The notes below the pieces were generated by a model, which ran no database searches, had not been told where the DNA came from, and saw nothing but the letters and a program-made list of their open reading frames with translations. Positions 1-10,946 of a stretch of 64,000 bases of DNA are shown in pieces. Source of the stretch: Gentiana macrophylla (taxonomy: Eukaryota > Streptophyta > Magnoliopsida > Gentianales > Gentianaceae); NCBI GenBank assembly GCA_026214975.1, contig CM047805.1, positions 67,929,383 to 67,993,382 of the forward strand. The letters run 5' to 3'. The translations under genes and the position numbers were made by a program. Position 1 is the stretch's first letter; each line of letters starts with the position of its first letter.

Positions 1-568
1 AATTCGATCTCTCTATCCGGCATGTTTCCCGCTAACTCTTTCGGAAACACTTCCGGATACTCTCTCACTATATGAGTTTCTTCTATTTTTGGCTTCACTT
101 GTTCCACATCCACTGCGTACAACAAGTAGCCTTCACAACCTTTCCGACAAGCTCTTATAGCCTTAACCGCTGAAATTATCGGATGTCGCTTCTTACTCGG
201 CTTGTACACATTCCCTTGATACGTCTTGTCTGATTTCCCGGGTACTTTAAAGGTCACTCTCTTCTCTCAGCAATCTAAGTGAACATAATTCTCGGATAGC
301 CAATCTATTCCAAAAATCACATCAAAGTCTGAAAAGTCTAAAACTGTGAGGTCACTCTTGCATCGATAAGATCCAACTCAAACTTCCACTTGAGGTATCA
401 TCCTAGTTACCTTTGTTACCTTCCCTAACGGTGTAGTTATCTACATGGTGTTTCTTAAAGGTTCCAAAGGTAAACTCAACTTCTTAGCTACCTTAGTCGA
501 CACAAAGGTGTTAGACGCTCCCGTATCAAACAAGGCTCTGACCACTAGGTTATCTAACATTATCGTAC
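1..568 (-). pseudogene. E1 pro-pol start: retroviral-type aspartic protease (degraded)
   Basis: The protease matures the Gag-Pol polyprotein of the element. Reading leftward from 568, the frame gives a strand ending in LFDTGAS, with the catalytic DTG at about 513-524, followed by the usual pattern of a flap region and a VIFGIDWL motif near 305-330, where a typical Ty3 protease has ILGMDWL. The remaining part reads toward the linker before reverse transcriptase (PDREIEF close to position 1). In-frame stops near 443, 376 and 265 interrupt it. The 5' boundary is set at 568 because the upstream 93 bases look like an intron and their removal joins protease to gag in frame. Family assignment is firm; the copy is non-functional as read. 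Confidence 0.8.
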
Positions 569-661
569 CTAAGATGCATATTCATTCATTTAAATACAAT
601 TACAACATGAATAAACGTGCTATAAAAAATATCTTAACAAATTAAATAAACAACAAGGTAC
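569..661 (-). other. Putative 93-nt spliceosomal intron between gag and protease of E1
   Basis: On the minus strand the segment begins GTACCTTG after CTCAG and ends ATCTTAG before GTACGATA, so both splice sites follow the GT-AG rule. It is strongly AT-rich and holds in-frame stops. Removing it joins the gag tail (EDDVISG) to the protease (TIMLDNLVVRALFDTGAS) in one frame, restoring the VxGT motif that normally precedes the Ty3 protease. Without splicing the frame ends a few codons after the gag tail. The alternative is a small insertion: AGGTAC is repeated at both ends, like a target duplication. Confidence 0.6.
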
Positions 662-2192
662 CTGAGATAACATCATCCTCTGGTTCCGCATCCCTAGCAT
701 CAGCTGCAAAAACTCAAACCGGTCGACTGGGGCCGCTTCTCCCGTTTCCTCGGCTCGTACTCCTTTTATTCCTTTATTGGGACATTCCCTAGAAAAGTGC
801 CATGTTTCTCCGCAAAGGTAGCAACCACCTGAACTAGCTCTGCACTCTCATGAATGATTCCTATTGCACTTGGAACACAGAGGTGCAATGTTTGGGGCCT
901 TAGCTGCCGGGGGAATAGTCTTCTTAGTATTCTGTTGCGGTGCTTCTCGATAATTTCCCTGACTAGTCCCAAAGTTTCTCTTGTTTCCAATCACAACTGT
1001 GGCCTTCTTCCTGAAGGTCTCAACCTCCAAGGCTTTATTCAAGAGCTCTGCCATGTTCCTCGCTGTAAATCCCAGCATGCCAGACTGAATTTCATAGGCC
1101 AATCCTTCTTTGTAAAGGGCCATCTTCCTTTCTTCCACTTTCATCAGCTCAGGGTAAAACCTTCCCAACTCATTGAACTTGTTGGTGTACTGAGTTACCG
1201 TCATGTGATTACCCTGCTTAAGTTTCAAAAAATGACTTGCCTTGTCCGCTTGAACTGTTGCCGGGAAGTACTCATTGTAAAACATAGCTTTAAAAGCTTC
1301 CCAGTCTGTGACCTTGCCATTGCTACTCTGTATAGCATCTATCCAAGCCTCTGCTCCGCCCAAAAGAAAACTAACCGCTAGTTGTGCCATCTCAGTCTCA
1401 GGCACATGTATATTTCTGCAAGCCTTCTCAAAACCTCTCAGCCATTCTTCAGCCTTTAAGTGCTCCACATTCCCATGAAAGTTCTCAACCCGGTTTCTTC
1501 TCAATTTCGTATATCAGTCCACCGTTGGTGCTTGCTCGAAAACTGGTCTAACTGGTGGATAAACCGGAGGGTAGCCAAAAGGTACTTGCTGCTGGTAGAA
1601 CTGTTGTGGTTGAGGGTAGGGCTGGATCACCTGAGGTTCAGGCTGAAAGGGGTAGTTTCCCTGATGGGAATTCTGGTGGTGCTATTGGGTTGGCTGAGGT
1701 TGTTGGAAACCAAAGGGTGGGTAACCGAAACCTTGCTGATGGTCGAAACATGGTGAGAGTGGTACAGTGAGTCGGGGTATGACCAACGAGAGGAGGGTAG
1801 AAAGTCTGCTTTGTTGGTGAAACACTAGTGGTGAGGGGTGGCTCGCTGGTGAAGGATAAACACTGACTGGTGGCTGGGTAGAAGGTCTGTTGGTGTGGAG
1901 GGTAGCTTACCGGCGGTGGTACAAAACCTGCTGGAACCTCACTTACCAAATAAAACTGAACCCAACTCCCCACGTGCCACCGTGGAGGTTGCTCCTGATG
2001 AGGTCGCGGTGACAAGCTCTGTTGTGATCTTGGTGTAGGTGTCGCTGTATGAGGTGGTGGTGTCAAACTCCGATGGGGAGGAGGATTCTGCCTCACAACA
2101 CCGCCTCCTACGACCGGTGTTGGACTTTCCCGACGAACTCCCGAAGTCTCTGCACCAGCTCCAGTTCTCGTGAAAACCATCCTGATGATCAA
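662..2192 (-). pseudogene. E1 gag: capsid/nucleocapsid protein with CCHC zinc knuckle (degraded)
   Basis: Gag forms the virus-like particle and binds the element RNA. The likely start is an ATG near 2180, about 85 bases inside the primer site. The first third (about 2180-1520) is rich in Pro, Gln and Tyr and contains a frame change near 1640-1760. The conserved Retrotrans_gag core runs from about 1504 to 1090 (EEWLRGFEKA, then a FYNEYFP motif and KFNELGRFYPEL). A CCHC knuckle, CYLCGETWHFSREC, lies near 790-832, preceded by a second Cys pair. In-frame TGA codons occur near 1515 and 848, and a one-base frame change lies near 700-740, before the tail that leads into the putative intron. The family is clear; the copy is broken. 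Confidence 0.8.
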
Positions 2193-2263
2193 AGAAAACC
2201 AGAACTTTACTAAACGATCTAGAGAATCTTATCTTAAAAGGAAGGAAGCCTAAAAGACGCTTC

Positions 2264-2275
2264 GCTCTGATACCA
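2264..2275 (-). promoter_or_regulatory. E1 primer binding site (tRNA-iMet)
   Basis: The minus strand reads TGGTATCAGAGC two bases inside the LTR end, complementary to the 3' end of plant initiator tRNA-Met, which primes minus-strand DNA synthesis. The same site, partly mutated, is found in all GypX copies. Confidence 0.9.
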
Positions 2276-2277
2276 AC

Positions 2278-4415
2278 TGTAACGCCCCGTTCCCGGAACG
2301 TTCTGTACGTATAAAATAAAAATAAATTCATTTTATACGTAAGCCTTTACTACGTCGTATAAAAAACAAGCAAACGGAAGCAAAAGACTCGGGTATAAAA
2401 ATTTTCCAATGATCCAAGAATAGAAATGCAACCTCTAAAGATGGAAATGTAACTTTATTACATTCAAAGAAAAATATGAAATCCCAAAGAATATACGACA
2501 AATCTCGAAAGGGCAAAAGTCTAATCCAAAATAACTCCAATAGTCTAATAAATGGAAGGCAAAATGAATAAATATAAAGTCTTCAACGAGGCATCGTCAA
2601 ACGTCATCATCGAACTCGTCCTCGAAACCATGATCAACCTGTTCATCGTCTCACCCCCAAACACATAGAAAACATGCATTTGAGGTAAGTACAACGTACT
2701 TAATAAGAAAGAGAAGCTATGACAACAATTACGATCTATAGAGAAAAGATATTTAAAAGTTGAGTTGTTTATGTGTCACCGACTCAATCTGGGGTTCATT
2801 CCATGTCCATCAACATGAATTGACTAAACATTTCTACCTAACTTATCTATGTTACAACCGCACTCAAGGGCACTACGCCTGATGTATATCCACCAGGAGA
2901 TATCGATTGCAACATATCAGTGGATCACACCAATATCCACGGAGGCTAGAATAGGTAGGCTCCGATAGTACGCACACCTCAGTGGAGTCCCTTCGTACTT
3001 AGGGTTCTTTTGACCTACAGAGTTCTTCCACCTTCAGAGGTAGCACACACATCGCGATATAGACTGGTGCCTATCCAAGAGAGACATGTTGTTTAATCTT
3101 TTACTAGTCAAGTACGTGTTTTATTAGAATGATTAACTAACCACCTAAGTGTTTTCAATTAATCTCCCTCACATTTACTACTCTCTTACTAGACCACTAG
3201 ACATTAACAAGGCCTAGCAATTTCACGGACATTGATGAATGCTAATTCATCAAAGCACAAACCTATCATGCTCTTCCGACGGATCTCGAACTTCAACTCC
3301 TTTAAGAGTACATTCGGTGTTTTAACTAAACGAATCAGAAGCTCAATTCAGGCTTGTTTATGATTAAACAATGTTAACATACCATAATTAAGGGTTTAAA
3401 ACTGAAAGACATAGCTTAAACATCACTTATGTAAAAACAGAGGGCAATGCGTGCGCATCCCTATGGAATGCGTACGCATTCCTAAGCTAGAAACTTGCGG
3501 AAAAATTTCTGTCCAAACAATGCGTGCGCATTGCTTACAATGCGTACGCATTACCTGACCAAACATCCTCCTAAAACTCTCTGTTTGATCAATGCGTGAT
3601 GATCCATCAAGAAACTAAAACAAACCAGAACTCTCTGTCCAAGGAATGCGTACGCATTGAGCGTCTAGGAAGTAAACCTGATACATGAATACGTGCGCAT
3701 TGACAGGCAATGCATACGCATTCTGCCTGCTGCCCTAAATTTCTGATTTCGATCCTTAACGGTTTCTAATCCGTTTCTAACCCAATTAACATCAAATTAA
3801 GCATAGTAAAACGTAGATAAACATATCTAAACATCCCATACCATCTATGATCCTTTGATCAATGAAAACACATCTTTCTAGCCTTAAAACGCATTAAAGC
3901 ATGCTCTAAACCCTACAAACGATAATTGAGATCATAGGAAGAGTCTCTTACCTAATTGCAGCCAAAAACCAGATTCAAACTGCCTTGAAAAGTCTGCTGT
4001 ACTTCCCATGAACTGGTATCCAAAGGGTGCTCTTCTCACGACTGTTCCAAATCTCTCGTCTGATCTGAAAACGGTTAAGCTTTGCTTCAAAATTCGGAAA
4101 AACTAACCAAGACATAATTCTTCCTCTTGATTGCGCAGAGAAGAGGGACGTGAAATGATTTTCTGATTTAATCTAGGTAATGGGATTAATGTGTATCAAT
4201 TTCCTTTAAATATCAATTTCCAAATTAACCCCTTTTTCCTTATTTATCCCTAATCACCAAAAATCGAAAAAATCTTAATTATATACCCAAAATATCGAGA
4301 ATTATACATATATAATTAATAAAATACTTAACTCCAATAAAAGAAAAAGCAATAATAATATTTCGTTTTACATGAAAATGACACGTCTGCTTCTTTCCTA
4401 AAATCGAATATAACA
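2278..4415 (-). repeat. E1 5' LTR
   Basis: On the plus strand the LTR begins TGTAACGCCCCG next to the primer site and ends ATATAACA, where the foldback arm resumes. It aligns with the GypX LTRs over the terminal blocks (the TTATACGTAAGCC block, the GGTAAGTACAA block, the ACGTCTGC end) but differs in the middle, where it carries its own palindrome cluster (3446-3722). Because the element is on the minus strand, U3 is at the high-coordinate end. Confidence 0.85.
3446..3722. repeat. Cluster of AATGCGTACGCATT palindromes in the E1 LTR
   Basis: Seven 13-14 base near-copies of the perfect palindrome AATGCGTACGCATT lie at 3446, 3467, 3519, 3539, 3645, 3688 and 3709, plus a half site at 3591. Variants differ by single changes (GTGCGC for GTACGC). 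The motif is not seen in the related GypX LTRs, which carry a different palindrome at the equivalent place. Confidence 0.9.
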
Positions 4416-4940
4416 ACTTATACTTGCAACTTAATTATTTTTTGATCCAAAGTTAGATTGGATATTAAAAAGTCCAAATTCAATAGAAAAATAAAATATC
4501 TAATAATTACTATACTTCTTATTTCGATTTTAAAAAAGCTAATGACATGTTTATTACGCAGGAATGGAATGGATTTTCATTTCATTCCATTGTATGTTTA
4601 AAAGATAATGGAAATTGAATTAAATTTTATTCCAATAGAATGAAAAATGTCCATTTTCAATCCTTCTGAAATTTTATGGAATGAGATGGAATGAATTAAA
4701 ATCGACAAAAGACGTGGTGGTGGGTAAGTTGAATACGAGGTTTGATGCGTGGTGAGGTGGGGTGGGGTGAGGTTGGGTAGGTGGGGTAATATAGGGTGGG
4801 TAGGGTTGGGTAGGGTAGGTAAATATAGGGCGATGGGATGGGTAAGGAATGATATGATGGTGGGTAGGGTAGGGTGGGGTGCGATAAGGTAAGGTGTGGC
4901 TGTTGATATAGTGCTCAAAGACAAAAACTAAGAAAGCCTT
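4416..4940. repeat. Remnant right arm of a foldback element (tail of an upstream macro-unit)
   Basis: Matches the outer part of the right foldback arm at 16951-17467 and 53771-54283. It includes the G-rich tract at about 4730-4905 made of GGGTAGG/GGGTGGG-like units and the boundary sequence CTAAGAAAGCC. The inner part of the arm is cut off by insertion of E1. Confidence 0.85.
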
Positions 4941-5400
4941 GGTTATATGGGAAGATAGCTCGGAATTAGACAATGACGATAACTCTAAGACTCCCGAACA
5001 AGAGAATCTATGTTTCATGGGTTACTCGCAACCCACCAATGACATAGAAGATGAGGCATCGAGCTCATCGTTCACTAATGATGAGTTGCATGCACTTAAC
5101 GAGTCCTTAGACAAAGAGATAGTAAACTCTAAGCTAGACTCGAAAATATAAACGAACTTAGGATGCATCATGATGACGAAGTCGTCTCATTTATAAACAC
5201 ACTAAGTCGTTTAGAACTACGGGATCAAGACACGAAAATTGAGAATACTTTCTTGAAACATGAGATTGTTACCCTAAAACAAGTCATATCATGACTTGAA
5301 GTGGAAAATTCCTATCTCCGCAGATTAGTGATGAGCAGGTATTCACATGAACACCAAAGCTCCCTCAATATCACATACATTCAAAGAATACTTCGATCTC
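4939..5400 (+). pseudogene. Gag-like coiled-coil fragment, copy 1
   Basis: The frame opens with an acidic, Ser-rich stretch (DSSELDNDDNSKTPEQENL), then alternating charged and leucine residues (NDELHALNESLDKE; later DEVVSLINTLSRLE in copy 3) typical of the coiled-coil tail of Ty1/copia Gag proteins. The frame is interrupted at 5151 but resumes in another frame to about 5400 (KHEIVTLKQVIS, then VENSYLRRL). There is no zinc knuckle or enzyme domain and no credible start codon (the frame is open through TTG at 4939). It recurs at 45576-46030 and 54286-54650. Assignment to copia gag is by resemblance of the coiled coil only. The Athila insertion and a 79-bp deletion affect the other copies at this fragment's left end. 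Confidence 0.45.
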
Positions 5401-6073
5401 ATAACTCTTACGACTACAGACAATTAACATAATTCTTCCACTACTCTATTTTTTTGTACATCCGTCCTAGCACACAACTCATAATATTTTATGTTATTAA
5501 AACAACCCAACCCAAATATAGTTATTAGTATAAAATTACGTGGGTTTTATTGACACCCGAAAAATACTTCCGACACTGTATGCTTACAATATTTAATTAA
5601 AACACCCCATCCCAAATCATAAATTCTATAATTACAACAAACCAACACAATAACATTATTAATTCTTTTCAAAAAAAAAACATTATTTCTATACTACTTA
5701 ATATAAAATTAGTACGTTCATACACTTGTAACAGAACAATAGTAGTAAAAATATGTGTATTAATGAGTTTCACTATTTCCTAATATAAACCTCCCCCAAC
5801 CCCATTCGTTTTTCATAAATTCATTAGACCTCTTTTCTTTTTTTATATAAACAACTGGATTCTATAAAATTATTAACATAAAATGCTTTAGTACATATGC
5901 CTTTTTAGGGGAGACAAAACAAAAGGTTGAGAGGCTTCCAGCTTTACTTAGTATATACTATATACGAGGTAAACTTAATCTCTTTTTCTATTAACAATGC
6001 TTCCTGAATTTTTATTATATGTACTGTTTTGTTTCTTTTTTCATAAGTAATATGGTTGATTTGTTTCTCTTCC
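5401..6073. other. AT-rich DNA without genes (macro-unit spacer)
   Basis: Low-complexity AT-rich DNA that recurs at 46031-46704 and 54651-55334. No ORF with recognisable similarity on either strand. It ends at the TG of a GypX LTR-A. Confidence 0.7.
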
Positions 6074-8224
6074 TGTAACGTATCGTTCCTGGATACCGAG
6101 TTATTATCCGAAAAAAAATGTTCAGCACGTGTAATATCAAATAAATCCAATATTATACGTAAGCCTCTACTACGTCGTATCGAGTTTAGCAAAACAGAAG
6201 CCAAAAGACTCGGCAAAAAATCATAAATACTACTAAGAATCGATTACAAACCGAATAAGGATGAAATATTAACTTTCAACAACGAAATCCAAATGTTACG
6301 CAGTATGACGTCTATAAGGAAATAGTACATTCAAAAACTTAACTTACAAAAGTCTAGAAGTAATACTACAACATTTATCTTGAAATGAAATAGCATCAAA
6401 GTCTAGTGCATCAAGAAATAAAAGAAACTTGACACATCAACAAAGCGTCATTGTCATCGTACATCATGATCCGTCTCAACCTGTTCGTCTTCTCACCCCG
6501 AAGCACAAACAAACATGCAAAGGGGTAAGTACAAAGTACTTAATAAAGAGGCAGAAGCTATTGAATAATTAATTTCTACAACGCAAGGTTCGTATTATTA
6601 GTTAAGTTGCCTTTATGTGACCGACACAATTCTAGCGTTCACTTCATGCTCATCAACATGTCGTGACTTTTGGTTTCTAACTTAAACTTATCTTTGTTAT
6701 ATCTGCATTCAAGGGCAATACGCATGGTGTATATCCACCACGAGATATAACTTTGCAACCTATCAATGGATCACACCAACTGCCACAAAAGTCTATTCTG
6801 GTAGACTCCGATAGTGTACACGTTCAGCGAAGTCCCTCCGCACCTAGAGTCTATTTTGGTAGACTTACGGAGTTATTCACTTTCAGACAGCCCACACATC
6901 GCGATATAGTCAAGTGCCTTACCAAGAATAACATGATGTTTAATCTTTTAACCACACAAGTACGTTTGTTATTAATTATTAACTACCCACTTAAGTATTT
7001 TCAAGTAAGCTTCCTCACAACTCCTACTCTCTTACTTAGACCACTAGACACTGACAAGCCTAGCACATTACATAGATAATGATGGATACTAATCCATCTA
7101 AGCACAAGCCAATCATACTCTTCCGATTGTCCCAAACTTCAACTCTTATGAAGAATCCCTTCGGTGCCGGAAACTAAACGCATCAGAAGTTTAATCCGGG
7201 CTTGTTCATGTTCATTTAACTTGTTTATAGCATTAATACAATGTTAGGAACCAATCCCAACTTACTACATTCGATAATACGCAAAACATCCAAACAACAT
7301 TTCGGGGCCATAGGCCAGGGCCTATAAATCATAGGGCACCGCCAACGACACAACATAATACTCTCAACTCTCTGCATCTGATAGGCCAAGGCCTATAAAT
7401 CATAGGCCACCACCTACGACACATGGGAGCATTTTTCGATTATGCACCATCTCTAACTCTTTTCCAATCAATTTAACAACAATATACACAGAAAAACAGC
7501 AGCAAAAAAGTACTATATCATACCATAACCTTCAACACTTTAATAACAACTTGAAACATGATTTTCTAACAACAAGAAAACACTAAAAGCCTAACCTTTA
7601 CATCATAAAACTTAATTAAATCAATATGAAGATCCTCTTACCTTGAATCCAAAGCAAAAGCAAACAAGATCATAAGCAACAAAGAATCGAAAACACCAAA
7701 ACCTGGATGATCAACAATTAAGTTTAAATTAATCATGATCATAGGTTTTTACTCGAACTAATCTACAAATTGAACAACTAAAATCAATGGGAAAGGTTCA
7801 AAACTAAAGATTCTAAACTAGGGCTTTCTATTACCTTTTCCAAAGCTTCAACTTTTCGGTACCAAAAAGCGAATCCCTTCTTCCGCCGATTCCAAATCTT
7901 CAATTCTTTTTGAAAACCATCCAATATCTTGTGATAATTTTGAAGAAGTCTCTTTTTCTTTCCTTTTCTATTTTGGAGAGGAAACAGTTCGAACATTGTC
8001 TACTAAATTTTGCTCACAAACTTCCTTGTACAATGGGAAGTTAATGCCACTAATTGATTCCCATTAATCCATTTTATATAAATTTTCCTAACTTTCTTTA
8101 ATATTAATTTTCCATAACTAATATTTTCTTTTCATAATACTTAAATCAATAATAATAATAAATATAATATTCTGAATTTTACAAATTGACACGTCTGCCC
8201 TTTCCTAAAGTTCGGGATATTTCA
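6074..8224 (-). repeat. GypX LTR-A1
   Basis: Begins TGTAACGTATCG and ends GATATTTCA (usual end TTACA). A minus-strand TATA-like TTTATATAAAA near 8074-8084 lies in U3. It contains palindrome copies related to ATAGGCCATGGCCTAT at about 7307-7420. Confidence 0.85.
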
Positions 8225-8852
8225 TTCCTCTCCCTTAAGAGGAGTTTCGTCCTTGATACTCGAACGTGCTCAGTCTATTAACCTTTCTTAGCAACCCTCT
8301 CTTCAACACAAGCCAAAACAAAAGCTTCACTTGTTTTCCCACGGACAATACTAATTTATTCCGATCTTGCTAACCTCTGAGCCAAACTGTTAAAAACGGT
8401 TCAAAATCATGCACACATAATCCAAAACTGACCTACCACAACTTGAACCACTAAAACTGCTCTATTCACACATATACTCGGAGCATCCATCACCGGAATA
8501 TACTTTATTATGTTTACAATCAATGTAGACAAAATTCCAGGATAGCTGACCTATACAAAGAATTCAACCACGATCCGTAGAATCCAAAACTATAAGGTCC
8601 CTTTCTTTCAATAGTAAACTCCAGCACGATCATCAACATCTTCTAGATGAACCACAACTTCTTGACCCCCATTTGGAACCAAACCACTCGCTTCTTGCTG
8701 ATCCCTAGAACTTCCAATTCCACACTTACTAAGACGAGTATCTCCGAGGTTACCTATTATTCTAAAGAGAATGTTACTAAGTGGTCTAGAGAAATCTTAT
8801 CTTAAAGGAAAAGAAGCCTATAAAGAAAATGACGTTTCTCTCTGATACCAAC
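8225..8852 (-). other. GypX internal region 1 (no coding capacity)
   Basis: Starts with TTCCTCTCCC (a polypurine tract on the minus strand) and ends with the primer site CTCTGATACCA (8840-8850) two bases from the next LTR. There is no ORF or domain in about 630 bases. Confidence 0.8.
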
Positions 8853-9455
8853 TGTAACGCTCCGTTCCCGGATAGCAAGCCCTTAACCGGAGAAGAAACG
8901 TTCGGCACGTATAATATCGAATAAATCAAGTATTATACGTAAGCCTCTACTATGTCATATCGAGTTTACAAAAACGGAAGCCAAAAGACTCGGCGAAAAA
9001 CCATAAATGCTACTAAGAATCGATTACAAACCGACTAAAAATGGAAAATTTAACTTACAACAACGAAATCCAAAGGTTACAAAGTACGATCTATAAGGAA
9101 AGAGTACAACAACTTAACTTACAAAATTCTAGAAGTAAAAGTATAACATTTATCTAAAAATGAAATAGCATCAAAGTCTAGTGCATCAAGAAATAAAAGA
9201 AACTGCACACATCAACAAAGCGTCATTGTCATCATACATCATGATCCGTCTCAACTCGTTCGTTTCTCACCCAAAGCACAAATAAACATGCAAAGGGGTA
9301 AGTACAAAAGTACTTAATAAAGAGGCAGAAGCTATTGAATAAGTAAGTTCTACAACACAAGGTTCATATTATTAGTTAAGTTGTCTTTATACAACCAACA
9401 CAATTTTAGGGTTCACTTCATGCTCATCAATATGTCATGACTATTGGATTCTAAC

Positions 9456-9573
9456 GTTTTTTTTAACTTGTAATTTTTTATAAACATAAAAGTTACAAGT
9501 TTTACCATCCAATGCCTCCTCACTCCTACGATGTCATCAATGTGCAATCCCACCTCATCAATGTTACAAGTTA
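9456..9573. mobile_element. MITE-like insertion in LTR-B (copy 1)
   Basis: A 118-bp insert bounded by inverted TAACTTGTAA / TTACAAGTTA and flanked by a repeat of about 15 bp, CTATTGG(A/T)TTCTAAC. LTR-A copies lack it and show the single uninterrupted site, so it distinguishes type B from type A. Confidence 0.6.
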
Positions 9574-10845
9574 CTATTGGTTTCTAACTTAACTTATCTT
9601 TGTTAAATCTACATTCAAGGGCACTACTCATGGTGTGTATCCACCATGAGATATAACTTTGCAACCTATAAGTGGATCACACCAATTGCCACGAAAGTCT
9701 ATTCTGGATCGAGTTTAGCAAAACAGAAGACAAAAGACTCGGTGAAAAATCATAAATACTACTCAGAATCGATTACAAACCGACTAAGGATGAAATATTT
9801 AACTTACAACAACGAAATTCAAATGTTACAAAGTATGATGTCTATAAGGAAAGAGTACATGCAACAACTTAACTTACAAAATTCTATAAGTAAAACTACA
9901 ACATTTATCTTGAAATGAAATAGCATCAAAGTCTAGTGCATCAAGAAAAAAGAAACTAGACACATCAACAAAGCGTCATTGTCATCGTACATCATGATCC
10001 GTCTCAACCTGTTCGTCTTCTCACCCCAAAGCACAAACAAACATGCAAAGGGGTAAGTACAAAAGTACGTAATAAAGAGGCAGAAGCTATTGAATAATTA
10101 AGTTCTACAACGCATGGTTCATATTATCAGTTAAGTTGTCTTTATGTGACCGACACAATTCTTTGGTTACTTCATGCTCATAAACATGTCATGACTATTG
10201 GTTTCTAACTTAAACTTATCTTTGTTATATCTGCATTCAAGGGCACTATGCATGGTGTATATCCACCATGAGATATAACTTTGCAACCTATCAGTGGATC
10301 ACACCAATTGCCACAGAAGTCTATTCTGGTAGACTCCGATAGTGTACACGTTCGGCGAAGTCCCTCTGCACCGGGAGTCAATTTTGGTAGACTAACGGAG
10401 TTATTCACTTTCAGACAGCCCACACATCACGATATAGTCAAGTGCCTTCCCAAGAATAACATGATGTTTAATCTTTTAACCACACAAGTACATTTGTTAT
10501 TAATTATTAACTAGCCACTTAAGCATTTTCAAGTAAGCTTCCTAACAACTCCTACTCTATTACTTAGACCACTAGACACTGACAAGCCTAGAACATTACA
10601 CAGACAATGATGGATACAAATACATCAAAGCACAAGACAATCATATTCTTCCGATGGTCCCAAACTTCAACTCTTATGAAGAATCCCTTCGGCGCCGGAA
10701 ACTAAACGCATCAGAAGTTTAATCAAGGCTTTTTCATGTTCATTTAACTGGTTTATGGCATTAGTACAATGTTAGGAACCAATCCCAACTTACTACATTC
10801 GATAATACGCAAAAACAACCAAACAACATTTCTGGACCATAGGCC

Positions 10846-10946
10846 ATGGACTATAAATCATAGGCCACCGCCAACGACACAACATAATACTCTCAACTCT
10901 CTGCATCTGATAGGCCAAGGCCTATAAATCATAGGCCACCACCTAC
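10846..10946. repeat. ATAGGCCATGGCCTAT palindrome cluster in LTR-A3
   Basis: Near-copies of the 16-bp perfect palindrome and of its half ATAGGCCA are interleaved with CACCGCC and CACCACC. Equivalent clusters lie at about 7307-7420, 13465-13590, 47938-48053, 50577-50670, 56560-56645 (eroded) and 59218-59310. Confidence 0.85.

Larger units (their letters stand above)
1..4415 (-). mobile_element. E1: Ty3/gypsy LTR retrotransposon (Tekay/Del-like), 5' part, cut by the window edge
   Basis: Seen: on the minus strand, in order, a 5' LTR (2278-4415), a primer site matching initiator tRNA-Met, a gag with a CCHC zinc knuckle, and an aspartic protease with a DTGAS site. The sequence runs off the window before reverse transcriptase. 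The gag sequence type, the 2.1 kb LTR and the tRNA-iMet primer site suggest a Tekay/Del-type chromovirus; the clade is inferred because RT and the chromodomain are outside the window. It sits in the right arm of a foldback element: the bases just right of the LTR (ACTTATACTTGC) continue the arm, and the unoccupied site is readable near 16950 and 53770. Several stops and at least two frameshifts make this copy defective. Confidence 0.85.

Noticed and set aside
854..1381. Plus-strand ORF of 175 codons
   Set aside because: Antisense shadow of the E1 gag core.
1638..2192. Independent Pro/Ser/Thr-rich gene on the minus strand
   Set aside because: It is the frameshifted N-terminal part of the E1 gag located between primer site and capsid domain.
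2264..2275. tRNA gene
   Set aside because: Only a 12-base primer site is present; no cloverleaf around it, here or at the other primer sites.
4730..4905. Interstitial telomeric repeat
   Set aside because: Units are degenerate GGGTAGG/GGGTGGG and not an array of the plant telomere unit TTTAGGG.
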